DNA of 64,000 nucleotides from Opitutales bacterium. Lineage in GTDB: Bacteria > Verrucomicrobiota > Verrucomicrobiia > Opitutales > T3Sed10-336. A program made the translations under genes and the position numbers. Of the stretch, positions 1 to 11,502 are shown piece after piece (the first letter of the stretch is position 1; each line of letters begins with the position of its first letter). Location: contig SLTG01000021.1 of assembly GCA_007130045.1 (NCBI GenBank), positions 1-64,000 of the forward strand, in the 5' to 3' direction. The notes beneath the pieces were generated by a model. The model was not told where the DNA came from. It made no database searches and worked only from the letters and a program-made list of their open reading frames with translations.

Positions 1-115
1 CAGGGTATTAAGAAGAAAATTGATACAATTAATTAGGGCATAGCCTTCCCAATCCGGTACTCCTTTTCAATCAGCGAATTGTGAAAATCAGGGCCTGGTA
101 ACTAGTAAACTCGGG

Positions 116-925
116 CTAGCGGCGCCTTCTGACGGACGGCGGGTCAGGCAGCGACGCACGCTCTTCTCCGTCGATCTCGATCAAATCGGCGTGAAAGCTG
201 CCGACGACGACCTTGCTGGAAAGGCGGACCGGTATGCGGCGGTCGTCATCGCTTAGCCAAATCTGCAACGTGGCGTCGTCGCTCTCCTCGAAAACGCCTC
301 CAACGTCCCGCATATCCGGCTCCACCAGAATGGCTTCGAACTCCCCGGCGGGCACCCGGATTTTTTCCCTTCTCCCGATTCGGCCCTCGCCGAGCTGAAG
401 CTCTTTTCCGTCGGTCACGTAAAGTTGTACTGTCGAATTCTCCTCAACCGGCTGCATGCGAAACGCATAAAACACGGACAGCGGATCAAACGTATTCGGC
501 TTGATATCAATAGGATCGTCTTCCTTGCCGAAATTGGAATACAGCGCCTTGCCTTCATCGAGATCGAAAGTCACCAGAATATCCCGCTCGTGCCGGCCTT
601 CCCGCTGCTTCTTCCTGTATAGGGCCGACGCCCCCATGTCACTCGTTGCATACGCGTCGATACGGTCGCGTACCTTGTAGATCCGGTCCACGAACGAGTT
701 CGTCCTTACCGTGAGCGAAAAATGATACACTTCCTCGCCATTGAGCTCAGCCATGGGATGGACCTCGAGTATGGCGGTGCCGGCCGAAAAGACTCCCCAC
801 CGAAGGTTGAATGTGAGTTTCTCTCCCGGCTGAAACGGCGGGTTTGTGGAGGCGTTGACGGAAGTCGCGGTCCAAAGCACCGTCAGCACGACTGCCGACA
901 ACAGGAAAAGGAATGGTTTTCTCAT
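116..925 (-). CDS. DUF3108-like exported protein
   Basis: ORF track 116..1126; internal start MRKPFLFLLSAVVLTVLWTATSVNA looks like a signal peptide. FQPGEKLTFNLRWGVFSAGTAILEV is typical of DUF3108 proteins. Confidence 0.75.
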   Translation of the reverse strand: MRKPFLFLLSAVVLTVLWTATSVNASTNPPFQPGEKLTFNLRWGVFSAGTAILEVHPMAELNGEEVYHFSLTVRTNSFVDRIYKVRDRIDAYATSDMGASALYRKKQREGRHERDILVTFDLDEGKALYSNFGKEDDPIDIKPNTFDPLSVFYAFRMQPVEENSTVQLYVTDGKELQLGEGRIGRREKIRVPAGEFEAILVEPDMRDVGGVFEESDDATLQIWLSDDDRRIPVRLSSKVVVGSFHADLIEIDGEERASLPDPPSVRRRR

Positions 926-1027
926 AAAAAATCGCTGGATTCTCTGTTCGGACAATGACACGGGAACAAAGCAAAGGTGTCTTCGAAAGAACGATTTCCG
1001 GAAAAAGAATTTGTCTGCGAAACAAAG

Positions 1028-1071
1028 CTCGATAACGTGATAGCAAAGACTCGATAACGTGATAGCAAAGA
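1028..1071. repeat. Perfect 22-bp tandem direct repeat (ctcgataacgtgatagcaaaga x2) between divergent genes
   Basis: Read directly: 1028-1049 and 1050-1071 are identical. Confidence 0.9.
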
Positions 1072-1106
1072 ACGCGCAGCAACGCAAACCTTCAGCCTGA
1101 AACGTC

Positions 1107-1589
1107 ATGGGCCCGATCGAACTCATCCTTCAATTTCTGATTTTCACGATAATTGCCGGTCTGGCCGGTGCCGCGGGCATGGACTTGGTCATGCACCTGA
1201 TCTCGAAAAGCGGTTACAAACATGCGTCCATGACCCTTGCTCTCGGCAGTTTTTTCACAAAATCGACTGAAACGGCGCAAGTCATCGGCTGGTTTATCCA
1301 CGGAGTCGCCGGGGTCCTGTTCGCCATGGTTTACACGCTCCTGTTCATCGCGTTCGGCCTGGAAGCCGCCATCGCCTGCATGGCCGCCGGTCTGGGTATC
1401 GGCTTCCTTCACGGGATAGTGGTGAGCATCATGCTGGTTATGGTCGTCTCCGAACATCATCCGATCGAATCGTTTCGAAATGCGGGGATCGAGGTGGGAG
1501 TCGCCCACCTTGCCGGCCATCTCGCCTACGGTGTTCTTGTCGGGCTGGTCATCGGGATCACCGGCTTTGTTGTCCGGGCTGCTGGATAA
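1107..1589 (+). CDS. Small integral membrane protein, unknown function
   Basis: ORF of 160 aa with several hydrophobic segments (LILQFLIFTIIAGLAGAAG, GVLFAMVYTLLFIAFG, GVLVGLVIGITGFVV). Confidence 0.65.
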   Translation: MGPIELILQFLIFTIIAGLAGAAGMDLVMHLISKSGYKHASMTLALGSFFTKSTETAQVIGWFIHGVAGVLFAMVYTLLFIAFGLEAAIACMAAGLGIGFLHGIVVSIMLVMVVSEHHPIESFRNAGIEVGVAHLAGHLAYGVLVGLVIGITGFVVRAAG

Positions 1590-1726
1590 GCCGGTGCGGG
1601 ACGGCGGGCGGATATTTGACTCGATTACCCGCACTTCCGGTGTTTCGGAATTCCGGCAGACCGATTGCAGAACGGGCGAAACCATTGTATGTTCGCCGTC
1701 AGTATAACTTGTGTTTGCGTTCTTCA

Positions 1727-3649
1727 ATGCCTCTTTTTAAAGCCATAGTGGCCGCAGTCCTTGCCGTTTGTTGGGCTTTGACCGCGGCGGCAGAGGAGGT
1801 CAGGATCTGGACCGACCTCGAAGGCCGCACGATCGAAGCCCGGTTACTCTCCGCGGAAGGCGACGCGGTGACTATCCGCCGCACCGACGGACGCGTGTTT
1901 ACCTTTTCAATCGAAAGACTGAGCCCCGAGGACCGAGCCTATGTCGAGGAACAATCCGCGGCGTCTTTTCCCGCCATCGTCATGCATCGCCGCCCGTCGG
2001 AACAAACCATCCACGAGCTGATCCGCTTCGCAGACGAAGGAAGATGGAAAGCGGTTGCCGAGCGGCTTCGCAGCGAACTGATCAAAAATTATTCGGGGGC
2101 GTCTCCAGCTCCCCATATCCGCGACTGGTACCTGGTTTACCGGTGGATGGACCTGTTCCAGGACGAGCCGTTTCACCGCGAGCTTCAGCCGCGAGCCAAC
2201 GCATTCGGCGAGGGCTGGCCCGAATCCCTCCGTCGATTCGCCGCATCCAACCGCGACTTTTCATCGGAGTTCTTTCGCCTCGTCTCTCCGGCCGACGACA
2301 CCGGAGAGGTTTCCCGGATATTGAAGGAACTGTACGAGAACGATCCGGAAACGTTCCAATCCTACCGGGCTCTGGCGCTGGCGATTTCGGTTGTTTACGA
2401 TCGTCAACCACCCGGCAGGTGGCCCCACCACCAGGTCTCCCGGGATCTGCTCCCGCGCCGGCTTCCCGACCCGACGGATGCCTTTGAGTTTTTCGTGCAG
2501 AGCCACCGCGGCGGACGCCTCCTCCTCAGTCCGCAGAGCCTGAGCGCCGAAGAGCTCCGCTTTACCGTCGACATCGTGGCACCCTTCGAAGAACTGAGGT
2601 GGGCGCAACAGCGGGTCCGCCAGGGAGTGCATGTTTTTGACCGGGTTTACTATTCGGTGGAATACGACGACAGCCGCTTCAGTCGCACCGTGGAAGAGAT
2701 CCAATACCACTGGGAGCACTCGGATTACCGGCTCTCCACTATCTTGGAACGAGGCGGGATCTGCGTGGACCAGGCTTATTTCGCCACCCAGGCGGGAAAA
2801 GCGCGCGGGCTCCCGACCCTCTATTTTTCCGGAACCGGCAACGATGCCGGCCACGCCTGGTTCGGTTACCTTCGCGGAACCACCGGAGGGTGGAACCTGG
2901 ATGTCGGCCGCTATTTCCTGCAGGACGAATACGTAACCGGCCACGCGCTCGACCCCCAGACATGGGAACCGATAAGGGATCACGATATTTCCTTCATGCA
3001 GGAGCGCTTTCACAGCTCCGAAGTGTACCGCGATTCCCTCCTCCACAGCGATTTCGCCCGGGAGTTCCTCCTGATGGGCGACCACTCCCGGGCGCTTTCA
3101 ATCGCCGAACGCGCTCTCGAGATCGAATCACGCAACCGCGACGCCTGGGACGTCGTCTTTCAGGTCAAGTGGGAAAGAGACGGGCCCGATGCCTACGAAC
3201 AGGCGCGACGCGACGCCGCCGATGCGTTCTCCCGCTATCCCGACATTGAAGCCCACCACATCAGTTGGCTCGCGGGCAGCCTTCTCGCGCGGAACGAACG
3301 CGAGACCGCGTTCGACGAACTTCAGCGAATCAGCCGAAAGAACCGAAGCGCCCGTCCGGACATCAGCCTCGCGCAAGCCGCGATATTCCTGCGGTTCAGT
3401 CGCGAAAACGACAGCCTCGAACAACAGATCGCCACCTACCGCCGGACCCTGTCGGATTTGGGAAATCACGCTCTAGGAATGGGTTTCTACAGGGAACTGG
3501 CTCGCCCTTTTTTCAACCATCTCTCCGGAAACGGACACGTCGACGCGGCACGGCGGATGATCGCACAGACCCGCCGCACCCTCAATCCTCCACAGGGATC
3601 GCCGCTGGACCGCGAGCTCAGAGATATGGCTGAACGCGTCAGCGGCTGA
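1727..3649 (+). CDS. Exported SHD1-domain protein with transglutaminase-like core and TPR-like C-terminus
   Basis: Start at MPLFKAIVAAVLAVCWALTAAAEE (signal peptide). SHD1-like VRIWTDLEGRTIEARLLSAEGDAVTIRRTDGRVFTFSIERLSPED; transglutaminase-like Cys/His/Asp motifs GGICVDQAYFATQAGKARGLPTLYF, NDAGHAWFGYL, WNLDVGR. Confidence 0.7.
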   Translation: MPLFKAIVAAVLAVCWALTAAAEEVRIWTDLEGRTIEARLLSAEGDAVTIRRTDGRVFTFSIERLSPEDRAYVEEQSAASFPAIVMHRRPSEQTIHELIRFADEGRWKAVAERLRSELIKNYSGASPAPHIRDWYLVYRWMDLFQDEPFHRELQPRANAFGEGWPESLRRFAASNRDFSSEFFRLVSPADDTGEVSRILKELYENDPETFQSYRALALAISVVYDRQPPGRWPHHQVSRDLLPRRLPDPTDAFEFFVQSHRGGRLLLSPQSLSAEELRFTVDIVAPFEELRWAQQRVRQGVHVFDRVYYSVEYDDSRFSRTVEEIQYHWEHSDYRLSTILERGGICVDQAYFATQAGKARGLPTLYFSGTGNDAGHAWFGYLRGTTGGWNLDVGRYFLQDEYVTGHALDPQTWEPIRDHDISFMQERFHSSEVYRDSLLHSDFAREFLLMGDHSRALSIAERALEIESRNRDAWDVVFQVKWERDGPDAYEQARRDAADAFSRYPDIEAHHISWLAGSLLARNERETAFDELQRISRKNRSARPDISLAQAAIFLRFSRENDSLEQQIATYRRTLSDLGNHALGMGFYRELARPFFNHLSGNGHVDAARRMIAQTRRTLNPPQGSPLDRELRDMAERVSG

Positions 3650-3728
3650 CCCGGATTGTCCAAAAGGTCCTGAAACTTCTCCTGAATCCAATTCCGGAGT
3701 TGGAAATTCACGGAATTTTCGCGACTGT

Positions 3729-6700
3729 TTGTCCTTTTCAATGGATGAAACTTATCATGCGCCCATACGTCTCCGGGGTGTTCGTCAGAATAACCTGAAC
3801 GCACTCGACCTCGACCTTCCGCGCGGAAAACTCATCGTCGTCACCGGCCTCAGCGGCACGGGAAAATCTTCGCTGGTGTTTGAAACGATCCACGCCGAAG
3901 GCCAGCGCCGTTACGTCGAGACCTTCAGTCCCTATACCCGGCAGTTCCTCGAACTCCTCGACCGTCCCGACGTCGACAGCATCGAGAACATTCCCCCTTC
4001 CATTGCGATCGAGCAGAGCAACACGATCAAGACGTCCCGTTCGACGGTCGGGACCATGACCGAACTCTGCGATTACTTCAAAATCTGGTTCAGCCGCGTC
4101 GCCGAACTTTTCGATCCGGATACCGGCGACAAAATCGACGACGAATCCGCCCCGGTCATCTGGAAGAAGGCCCGCAAACGGTTTTCCGATGAAACCGTCC
4201 TCCTCTGCTTCCCGATCGCCCGGCCTTCGTCGATATCCTGGAAGGAAATCTTCGAAAACCTCCTCCGCCAGGGCTACCGCCGGGCCGTATTCGACGAAAA
4301 GGTCGAAAAGATCGACGCGCTTCTCGAGCGCGCCGGATCGCTCGCCGGCAAATCGACCCCGCCCGCCGTCAACGTGATCCAGGACCGTCTCACCCTCAAC
4401 TCAGGCGGCCGGAAACGTTTCCTTGAGGCGGCGGAAGCCGCCCTACATTTCGGGCAGGGCGAGCTCCGCCTTCTCTATGCAGGCGGCGGCGAGATCGCCC
4501 GATTCTCGACCGGACTCCGTTCGCTCGCCACGGGCAGAAAGTTTCGCGAAGCGATTCCCGCCCTTTTTTCATTCAACTCGCCGCTCGGCGCGTGCCCGCG
4601 CTGCCGCGGATTCGGAAGAATCATTGAAATCGACTACAGGTTGGCCGTCCCCGACCCAAAACTCAGCCTTTCCGAAGGCGCGATCAAACCGTGGCAGGGA
4701 CAGGTTTACGGAGAATCGCAAAAGGATATGCTCCGTTTTGCGCGGAAAGCCCGCATTCCAACCGACGTGCCCTACGAGGACCTTTCCGACGACCACCGGC
4801 GCCTCATCGAGTACGGCGAACCGGATTACGGCGTGAACGGAAAGGACTGGCCGGAAGCGTGGTATGGACTGAAGGGGTTCTTCGACTACCTCGAAACGAG
4901 AACCTACAAGATGCACGTGCGGGTGTTTCTTTCGCGCTACCGCGCCTACCGGAAATGCCCGGATTGCCGAGGCTTTCGCCTGCAGCCCGAGTCGCTTTGC
5001 TGGCGCTGGAAAGGACAAACGCTTCCGGCGCTCTACCAACTCCCGGTCGGCGAACTCCTTGAGCAACTCCGCAAGCACCATCGCCCGACCGGAAACCGGC
5101 AGGCGGATATCGCTTTTGACGCGATCCTGAACCGTCTCGGATACCTCGACCAGGTCGGCCTCGGCTACCTCACCCTGGATCGATCCTCGCGCACGCTTTC
5201 GGGCGGAGAGGTCGAACGCGTCAACCTGACCTCCTGTCTCGGCACTTCCCTGGTGGATACGCTCTTCGTCCTGGACGAGCCGTCGATCGGACTGCACTCG
5301 CGCGACATCGACCGGCTCATCGGAATCCTGCGCCGCCTGACCGCGCTGGGCAACACCGTCGTTGTCGTCGAACACGACGAAGCAATGATTCGGGCCGCCG
5401 ACCATGTCCTTGAACTCGGGCCGGAGCCGGGAAGCAAGGGAGGGCGGCTGGTATTCCAGGGCGGCCGCGACGAACTCCTCGCAAGCCCCGACAGCCTGAC
5501 CGGCGCCTACCTGTCCGGCAGACGGGAAATCGCCCCGCCTTCCACTCGGCGTCCGACAAAACTCCCGGGCCGGAAAAGACAAGCAGGTGTCACCGATAAA
5601 TGGATACGATTTCGAAACGCCCGTAAACACAACATTGAAACGCTCGACTTCGATCTTCCACTGCGCCGGATGGTCTGCCTCAGCGGCGTCTCGGGCTCCG
5701 GAAAATCCACGCTCCTCGACAACATTATTTACCAGGGCATCCTCGCCGCCCGCGGACGCCTCGCCGACGATCCCGCCGAGATCGGGGAAATCGAAGGGAT
5801 CGACCTCGTGAACGAAGTGGTCCTCGTCGATCAGTCTCCGGTCAGCCGGACCCCGCGTTCGAACCCCGCGCTCTACACCGGGGCATGGGACGGCATCCGG
5901 GAGTGTTTCGCATCCACCGGCACCGCCGTCGCACACGGGTTCACCGCGTCGAACTTTTCCTTCAATGCCGGCGAGGGCCGCTGCGGAAACTGCCAGGGAC
6001 TCGGTTACGAGCGGGTCGAGATGCAGTTTCTTTCCGATATCTACGTTCCCTGTTCCGTTTGTGACGGGAAACGTTTCAAAGAAGAGATCCTCGCCGTCAG
6101 GTACCAGGGAAAATCCATCGAAGAGGTCCTCCGAATGACCGTTGACGAAGCGGCGCTTTTCTTCGGCGAGAAACCGAAGATCCGTTTCGACTTGGAAAGT
6201 CTCCGGGAAGTCGGGCTCGGATACCTGACGCTCGGGCAGCCGCTGAATACGCTTTCCGGAGGCGAGTCGCAGCGGCTCAAACTCGTCAAATACCTGTCCG
6301 TTCTCGGAAGGGAAAAACGCCAACGAAGCGAAGAATTCAGTCCGGCCGGCGGCGCCCTTCTCCTTCTCGACGAACCCACCACCGGCCTCCATCGTCACGA
6401 TATCAAACGCCTGATTTCGGTGCTCCAGGCGCTCGTCGATAAAGGGCACAGTCTAGTCGTGATCGAGCATCAGCTCGACGTTCTCAAATCCGCCGACTGG
6501 CTCTTCGAGATCGGTCCGGGCGCCGGACGGGAGGGCGGCGGACTCGTCGCCCAGGGAACGCCGGAAAAGATCGCCGCAGGTTCCTGCCCTTCGTCCGGGT
6601 TTCTCGCCCGGGCTCTTGCTCCCGTCGTACCCGTGCCGGTCCCGGCCGCCCGGAAAACCGCCGCGCGCAAGGTCGCCGAACCGGCCGCCACCTACGGGAA

Positions 6701-9509
6701 GCGCAAAGGGGCTCGTCAAAGGGTTTCGCCTGCTCCCTCAAAGTCCCGTACGCCCGACGGTCGTTCCGGCGACAACAACACTTTTATTCACCTGTCCGGC
6801 GCCCGCGAACACAACCTCAAGAACCTCGCTCTGGATATTCCCCATCGAAAGATGACGGTCGTTACGGGCGTCTCGGGCTCCGGGAAATCGACACTGGCAT
6901 TCGATATCATCTTCGCCGAAGGACAACGCCGTTTCATGGAGTCCATGTCCGCCTACGCGCGCCAGTTCGTCGAACAACTTCCCCGTCCCGACATCGATAG
7001 GCTCGAGGGAATTCCACCCACTGTGGCGATCGAGCAGCGCGTCACGCGCGGAAACCGAAAATCCACGGTCGCCACGGTCACCGAAGTCGCGCAGTACCTT
7101 CGCCTCCTCTACGCACGCATCGGCGTACAGCACAACCCCGCGACCGGCCGGGCGGTCATCTCCCAGTCCGAGGGCGCGCTGCTCGCGCGCCTTCGAAAGC
7201 TGACCCGGACTCCCGGCGGACGGCGGACCTCTCCTCTTTACCTTTGCGCCCCGTTGGTGCGAGGACGAAAAGGCCACCACGAACCTGTCGCGAACTGGAT
7301 CGCCGAACACGGTTACGAACTGATGAGGGCCGACGGAAAGCTCGTTCGCGCGAGGGAGTTTCGTCGTCTCGATCGCTACCGCGAGCACGATATCGAAGTG
7401 GTCGTCACAGACTTGACCGCCGAGTCACGCCTCAAACGCCACAAAAACGCCCCCGCGCTCGGCGCGCGTCTCCGCGAAGCCCTCCGCCTCGGCAAGGGCG
7501 CCTGTTTCCTGCTTCGCGGCGACGGAACCATTCTCGCGTGGCTCTCCACCGCCCGCACCGATCCCGTCACCGGCGAATCGTTCCCCGAACTCGACCCGAA
7601 ACATTTTTCGTTCAACTCCTCGCGCGGATGGTGCGAGACCTGCCGCGGTTACGGCCGCCTTTACAGCGACCTGCTGGATGCGGATGAAAGCCAGATCGAA
7701 GTCATCGAAGACGGCGCGATCTGCCCGGACTGTTTGGGCGAACGCCTCAACCCGGTCAGCCGCTCGGTCAAACTCTATTTCCGGGACAACACCGCGCGCT
7801 CCCTTCCCCAACTCCTGCAGTGCGGCGCCAACGAGCTGGTCAAAACCCTGCGAAACCTCGACCTCGACCGGCGCGGCAAGCTGATCGTCCGCGATGTTCT
7901 GCCCCAGATCGAAGAACGGCTTCGGTTCCTCGGCGAAGTCGGTCTCGAGTACCTCAGTCTCGACCGTCCGGCGCACACTCTTTCCGGGGGCGAGGCCCAG
8001 CGCATTCGCCTGGCCGCCCAACTCGGCTCCAACCTCTGCGGGGTCCTCTATGTCCTCGATGAACCTTCGATCGGCCTGCATCCCAGGGACAACCGGCGGC
8101 TTCTCAAGTCTCTCGAAAACCTCAAGGACAAGGGAAACACGCTGCTGGTCGTCGAACACGATGAGGAAACCATGCGGGCCGCCGACGGGATCATCGATCT
8201 CGGCCCCGGCGCGGGCATCCGCGGCGGCGAGATCCTGGCTCACGAGGACCTCACGCGACTGGCGAAAAACGACGCCTCGCTGACCGGAAGGTACCTGAGG
8301 AACGGGCTCGTCCATCCGCTTCGCGGCCGCTACCGGGAACTTCCTCCGGCGCGGCGTTCGGGAAGGCCTCTCGCCGAATCCGAGTGGCTCGTCCTGAAGA
8401 AACCCGCCCTGCGCAATCTCAAGGGCGACGATCTTCGCGTTCCCATCGGACGTCTGATAATGGCGTGCGGCGTTTCGGGCGCGGGCAAGTCCACCCTGCT
8501 CCGCGACCTTCTTCGTCCCCTGGTGCGGCATGCCGCAAAAAACGGTATTCCGCGGATGAAACCCGCCGATTTCGCCGGCGGAATCCCGGACGCTTCCGAT
8601 GACAATTCGGGCTCGATCGACGGACGCTCCGTGTTTCGGGAACTGATCAACGGCGACCGTTTTCGCAAGGTGATCGAAGTCGATCAGGACCCCATCGGCA
8701 AAACGCCGAGGTCCACGCCGGCCACGTATCTCGGCGTGTTCGACATTATTCGCAAAGTTTACGCCACCCTTCCGGAATCAAAAATGCACGGTTATTCCCC
8801 GGGGAAATTCTCGTTCAACACCGCCGGCGGACGCTGCGAAACCTGCAAGGGGGCCGGACGCATCAAACTTGAAATGAACTTCCTTCCCGACAGCTACCTC
8901 GCCTGCGAGGACTGCAACGGGCGGCGTTACGGCGCCGAGCTGCTCGACATCGAATGGAACGGCAAGTCGATCGCCGACGTTCTCGAAATGACCTTCGAGG
9001 AAGCCGCCCGCCACTTCGACTTCCACACTCAGATTCGGACCATGTGTCAGTTAATGGTGGATACGGGACTCGGCTATCTCACCCTCGGCCAGAGCAGCCC
9101 GACCCTGTCCGGCGGGGAAGCGCAGCGTATGAAAATGGTGACCGAACTGATCAAGGGCGAAACGACGTTGACCACCCGCCGCCGCGACGCGGGAAAGGGA
9201 AACCTTTACATTCTCGAAGAACCGACGATCGGCCTGCACTTCGACGACTGCGAAAAACTGATCCACGTCCTGCACAGGCTCGTGGACCAAGGTCATACGG
9301 TCATCGTGATCGAACACAACGTCGATCTTCTCGCCGAAGCCGACTACCTGATCGAGATTGGTCCGGAAGGCGGCGATGGCGGCGGCCGCATTCTCTACCA
9401 GGGTCCGGTCCACGGCATCCTGGCCATCCCCCGCAGCCCGACCAAACCATTTCTGAAAACCAAACTGAAAAAGCTGCCGAAGAATAAGATTCGAAAAGAG
9501 AAACCATGA
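3729..9509 (+). CDS. uvrA: Double-length (tandem fused) excinuclease ABC subunit UvrA
   Basis: 1926 aa with four ABC signatures ([44 protein letters not shown]), four Walker A regions ([20 protein letters not shown] twice, [10 protein letters not shown]) and two C-terminal UvrA zinc fingers ([54 protein letters not shown]). Confidence 0.95.
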   Translation: MSFSMDETYHAPIRLRGVRQNNLNALDLDLPRGKLIVVTGLSGTGKSSLVFETIHAEGQRRYVETFSPYTRQFLELLDRPDVDSIENIPPSIAIEQSNTIKTSRSTVGTMTELCDYFKIWFSRVAELFDPDTGDKIDDESAPVIWKKARKRFSDETVLLCFPIARPSSISWKEIFENLLRQGYRRAVFDEKVEKIDALLERAGSLAGKSTPPAVNVIQDRLTLNSGGRKRFLEAAEAALHFGQGELRLLYAGGGEIARFSTGLRSLATGRKFREAIPALFSFNSPLGACPRCRGFGRIIEIDYRLAVPDPKLSLSEGAIKPWQGQVYGESQKDMLRFARKARIPTDVPYEDLSDDHRRLIEYGEPDYGVNGKDWPEAWYGLKGFFDYLETRTYKMHVRVFLSRYRAYRKCPDCRGFRLQPESLCWRWKGQTLPALYQLPVGELLEQLRKHHRPTGNRQADIAFDAILNRLGYLDQVGLGYLTLDRSSRTLSGGEVERVNLTSCLGTSLVDTLFVLDEPSIGLHSRDIDRLIGILRRLTALGNTVVVVEHDEAMIRAADHVLELGPEPGSKGGRLVFQGGRDELLASPDSLTGAYLSGRREIAPPSTRRPTKLPGRKRQAGVTDKWIRFRNARKHNIETLDFDLPLRRMVCLSGVSGSGKSTLLDNIIYQGILAARGRLADDPAEIGEIEGIDLVNEVVLVDQSPVSRTPRSNPALYTGAWDGIRECFASTGTAVAHGFTASNFSFNAGEGRCGNCQGLGYERVEMQFLSDIYVPCSVCDGKRFKEEILAVRYQGKSIEEVLRMTVDEAALFFGEKPKIRFDLESLREVGLGYLTLGQPLNTLSGGESQRLKLVKYLSVLGREKRQRSEEFSPAGGALLLLDEPTTGLHRHDIKRLISVLQALVDKGHSLVVIEHQLDVLKSADWLFEIGPGAGREGGGLVAQGTPEKIAAGSCPSSGFLARALAPVVPVPVPAARKTAARKVAEPAATYGKRKGARQRVSPAPSKSRTPDGRSGDNNTFIHLSGAREHNLKNLALDIPHRKMTVVTGVSGSGKSTLAFDIIFAEGQRRFMESMSAYARQFVEQLPRPDIDRLEGIPPTVAIEQRVTRGNRKSTVATVTEVAQYLRLLYARIGVQHNPATGRAVISQSEGALLARLRKLTRTPGGRRTSPLYLCAPLVRGRKGHHEPVANWIAEHGYELMRADGKLVRAREFRRLDRYREHDIEVVVTDLTAESRLKRHKNAPALGARLREALRLGKGACFLLRGDGTILAWLSTARTDPVTGESFPELDPKHFSFNSSRGWCETCRGYGRLYSDLLDADESQIEVIEDGAICPDCLGERLNPVSRSVKLYFRDNTARSLPQLLQCGANELVKTLRNLDLDRRGKLIVRDVLPQIEERLRFLGEVGLEYLSLDRPAHTLSGGEAQRIRLAAQLGSNLCGVLYVLDEPSIGLHPRDNRRLLKSLENLKDKGNTLLVVEHDEETMRAADGIIDLGPGAGIRGGEILAHEDLTRLAKNDASLTGRYLRNGLVHPLRGRYRELPPARRSGRPLAESEWLVLKKPALRNLKGDDLRVPIGRLIMACGVSGAGKSTLLRDLLRPLVRHAAKNGIPRMKPADFAGGIPDASDDNSGSIDGRSVFRELINGDRFRKVIEVDQDPIGKTPRSTPATYLGVFDIIRKVYATLPESKMHGYSPGKFSFNTAGGRCETCKGAGRIKLEMNFLPDSYLACEDCNGRRYGAELLDIEWNGKSIADVLEMTFEEAARHFDFHTQIRTMCQLMVDTGLGYLTLGQSSPTLSGGEAQRMKMVTELIKGETTLTTRRRDAGKGNLYILEEPTIGLHFDDCEKLIHVLHRLVDQGHTVIVIEHNVDLLAEADYLIEIGPEGGDGGGRILYQGPVHGILAIPRSPTKPFLKTKLKKLPKNKIRKEKP

Positions 9510-9814
9510 AAGAACCTGACGGAAATTCCGATTCACCCGATCGGGGAATGATCCGGGCACTGAACGCGTCGCAGCCGTGGCGTTCCCGGACTGCGCCAGC
9601 AGTATCGACGATTACGGTGACGCTCATTCCGTCGCCATTCAGTTTTGTGGCGGAGAAAGATTCGAAAACCTGGCGGCGGGCGGTATCGCGTGCAAGTGAA
9701 ACGATATGAAATGTGGTTCAACCGCGATAGTCGCTTACGCCGCGTGGTCCGCCATGTGGACCCGCGGCTGGACAGGCTGGAGAAAGGGAGGCGGAATGGA
9801 TGAGCAAAAACCAG

Positions 9815-11341
9815 TTAAATGTCAATTTGCCTGACCTCGGCATCCACAACCCATAGGAGCGGCTGCCGAACCGGAAAGTTGCGGATGACTTCGTGAACGT
9901 TCGAGCTGGCGGGAAGTCCGCTCCAGGTATCTATGTAAGCATCATTTCCATACGCCAGCCCGGCGAAAAGCAAAGTCGGGTGACGCACCGGCCATTCGTC
10001 GTGATACATCACATCGGGCTCGTAGGGCCACTTGGACTTGTCTTCGATAAACGGATAGATGAAATCCATCGCCGGTTTCATGCCGCGGCCGTCTTCGGTG
10101 GCAAACTCCCACAGGTTCTCTTCCGGGGTGGAAAGAAGTTGGGCCAGGACGCCGAGCAGGTCCCAGTTGAAAAGCGAATACCCGTAGGGCTTTGTACGAC
10201 CGATCTCGCGCGGGAAGCTTCCATCTTCGGCCATTTGCCCGGGAATAATGATCTTCTTAAAACGCTCCCGGTACTCTTCAAGTTTCTTCTCGTCTCCAAC
10301 CAGGTCGGCAAACGCCGCCGCCTGGAGGAGCCAGGCGGTGCTGTGATTGTTGGGATGATCCCGCTCGTCGAGTCCATATTCGTGGGTGTTCAGCCAGTTG
10401 TGATAGCTTTCGAACCACTTTTTGACGCCGTCCCGGACGGCGTCCGAGATGGCTTCTTTCTCAATAAGGACCTTTGCAGCGCGGGCGACCTCCGCCAGAT
10501 GGATTGTATCTATTATTCCGATACCCCGCCCCTCGACTCTCCCCGGTATGGCCTGAGAGTATTTCAGGCTGGGATTCATGCGGGTGCCCTCGTCGACAAA
10601 CCAGGCTTCCAGGTGTTCGGCCGCGTGCTCGGAGTAGCGTTCGTTGTCCGTAATGACGTAGGCTGCGACCAGGGCCGGGACGTGCAGGCTGAGTCTCCGC
10701 ATCACCAGGCGGTGATTAACGAAATTGGCCGGATTGGTCCGCCCGTCACGGTGGATATAGGGCAAGCCGTCCTCACTTTCCGGATCCGGCCACCAGTAGT
10801 CGCCCTCGGAATAATAATCGTGTTTGCCGCCCGCACTGCGTTCCGCGGGAAATGCGGTTATCGTAACCGGCGGCTCGAGAATATATCGATCGGCAGCCGC
10901 GAGCACATGAGGTTTCTCGAGATCGGTCAGGTTCGGAGTCGCTGATATGGCTCGGTTCGTATAAATGAGTTCGCGACCGGCAGTCGATTCGGCGGCATTG
11001 AAAAGCAGCTTTCGGAAATTTATGTTCTCAAAATCAGCCGGTCGTCCCATCGAGGTATAAATAGCGCGGCCGTTTTCCCCATAACGATGGATCCAGGCCA
11101 GGGATTCGTATATACCGATTTCCATGCCTTCCCCGAAAAGCAGGACCTGCGTGTTTGAGCCAAGCTCCGGGTTATGATATAATTTCCCGGAACATTTCCA
11201 TTCGCTCACACCCTCCGGAATGGGGCGATCAATGGCACCTTCGGCGATGCCGACATCCACAGGCTCACCGTCGCAGTTTGCGAAGCTTAACAGAATCAAA
11301 TAGAGAAAGGAAGTACAAGCAAACCGGATAATAGCTGACAT
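9815..11341 (-). CDS. Alginate-lyase-family protein (PL5-like alpha/alpha toroid)
   Basis: YSEGDYWWPDPESEDGLPYIHRDGRTNPANFVNHRLVMRRLSLHVPALVAAYVITDNERYSEHAAEHLEAWFVDEGTRMNPSLKYSQAIPG resembles the alginate lyase domain. Confidence 0.75.
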   Translation of the reverse strand: MSAIIRFACTSFLYLILLSFANCDGEPVDVGIAEGAIDRPIPEGVSEWKCSGKLYHNPELGSNTQVLLFGEGMEIGIYESLAWIHRYGENGRAIYTSMGRPADFENINFRKLLFNAAESTAGRELIYTNRAISATPNLTDLEKPHVLAAADRYILEPPVTITAFPAERSAGGKHDYYSEGDYWWPDPESEDGLPYIHRDGRTNPANFVNHRLVMRRLSLHVPALVAAYVITDNERYSEHAAEHLEAWFVDEGTRMNPSLKYSQAIPGRVEGRGIGIIDTIHLAEVARAAKVLIEKEAISDAVRDGVKKWFESYHNWLNTHEYGLDERDHPNNHSTAWLLQAAAFADLVGDEKKLEEYRERFKKIIIPGQMAEDGSFPREIGRTKPYGYSLFNWDLLGVLAQLLSTPEENLWEFATEDGRGMKPAMDFIYPFIEDKSKWPYEPDVMYHDEWPVRHPTLLFAGLAYGNDAYIDTWSGLPASSNVHEVIRNFPVRQPLLWVVDAEVRQIDI

Positions 11342-11502
11342 GGAAAAATCAGTAATAGAGATTACCGGATATCACAATCCTGATGGAAAACTTGCATTTC
11401 GGCATCGGGACTTTAACGGGCTTCGGCAACCGGGCGAATAGTCCGGCGCCCGACGACCGGAACGGAAAAACCGTCGGAACCCATCCACCTCGGCGGCCAT
11501 TC

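Noticed and set aside
116-1126. N-terminal extension of the DUF3108-like ORF
   Set aside because: Residues before MRKPFLFL come from the 22-bp tandem repeat and intergenic DNA; signal peptide start at 925 is better.
4569-6449. 626-aa minus-strand ORF inside uvrA
   Set aside because: Antisense shadow of a GC-rich coding region; no recognisable motifs, while the + strand encodes clear UvrA.
7425-8531. 368-aa minus-strand ORF inside uvrA
   Set aside because: Same antisense artefact; composition reflects UvrA codons read in reverse.
9506-9814. Small ORFs after uvrA, including a frame reading GGGRYRVQVKRYEMWFNRDSRLRRVVRHVDPRLDRLEKGRRNG
   Set aside because: No clear start or family; possibly a small gene or remnant but unsupported.
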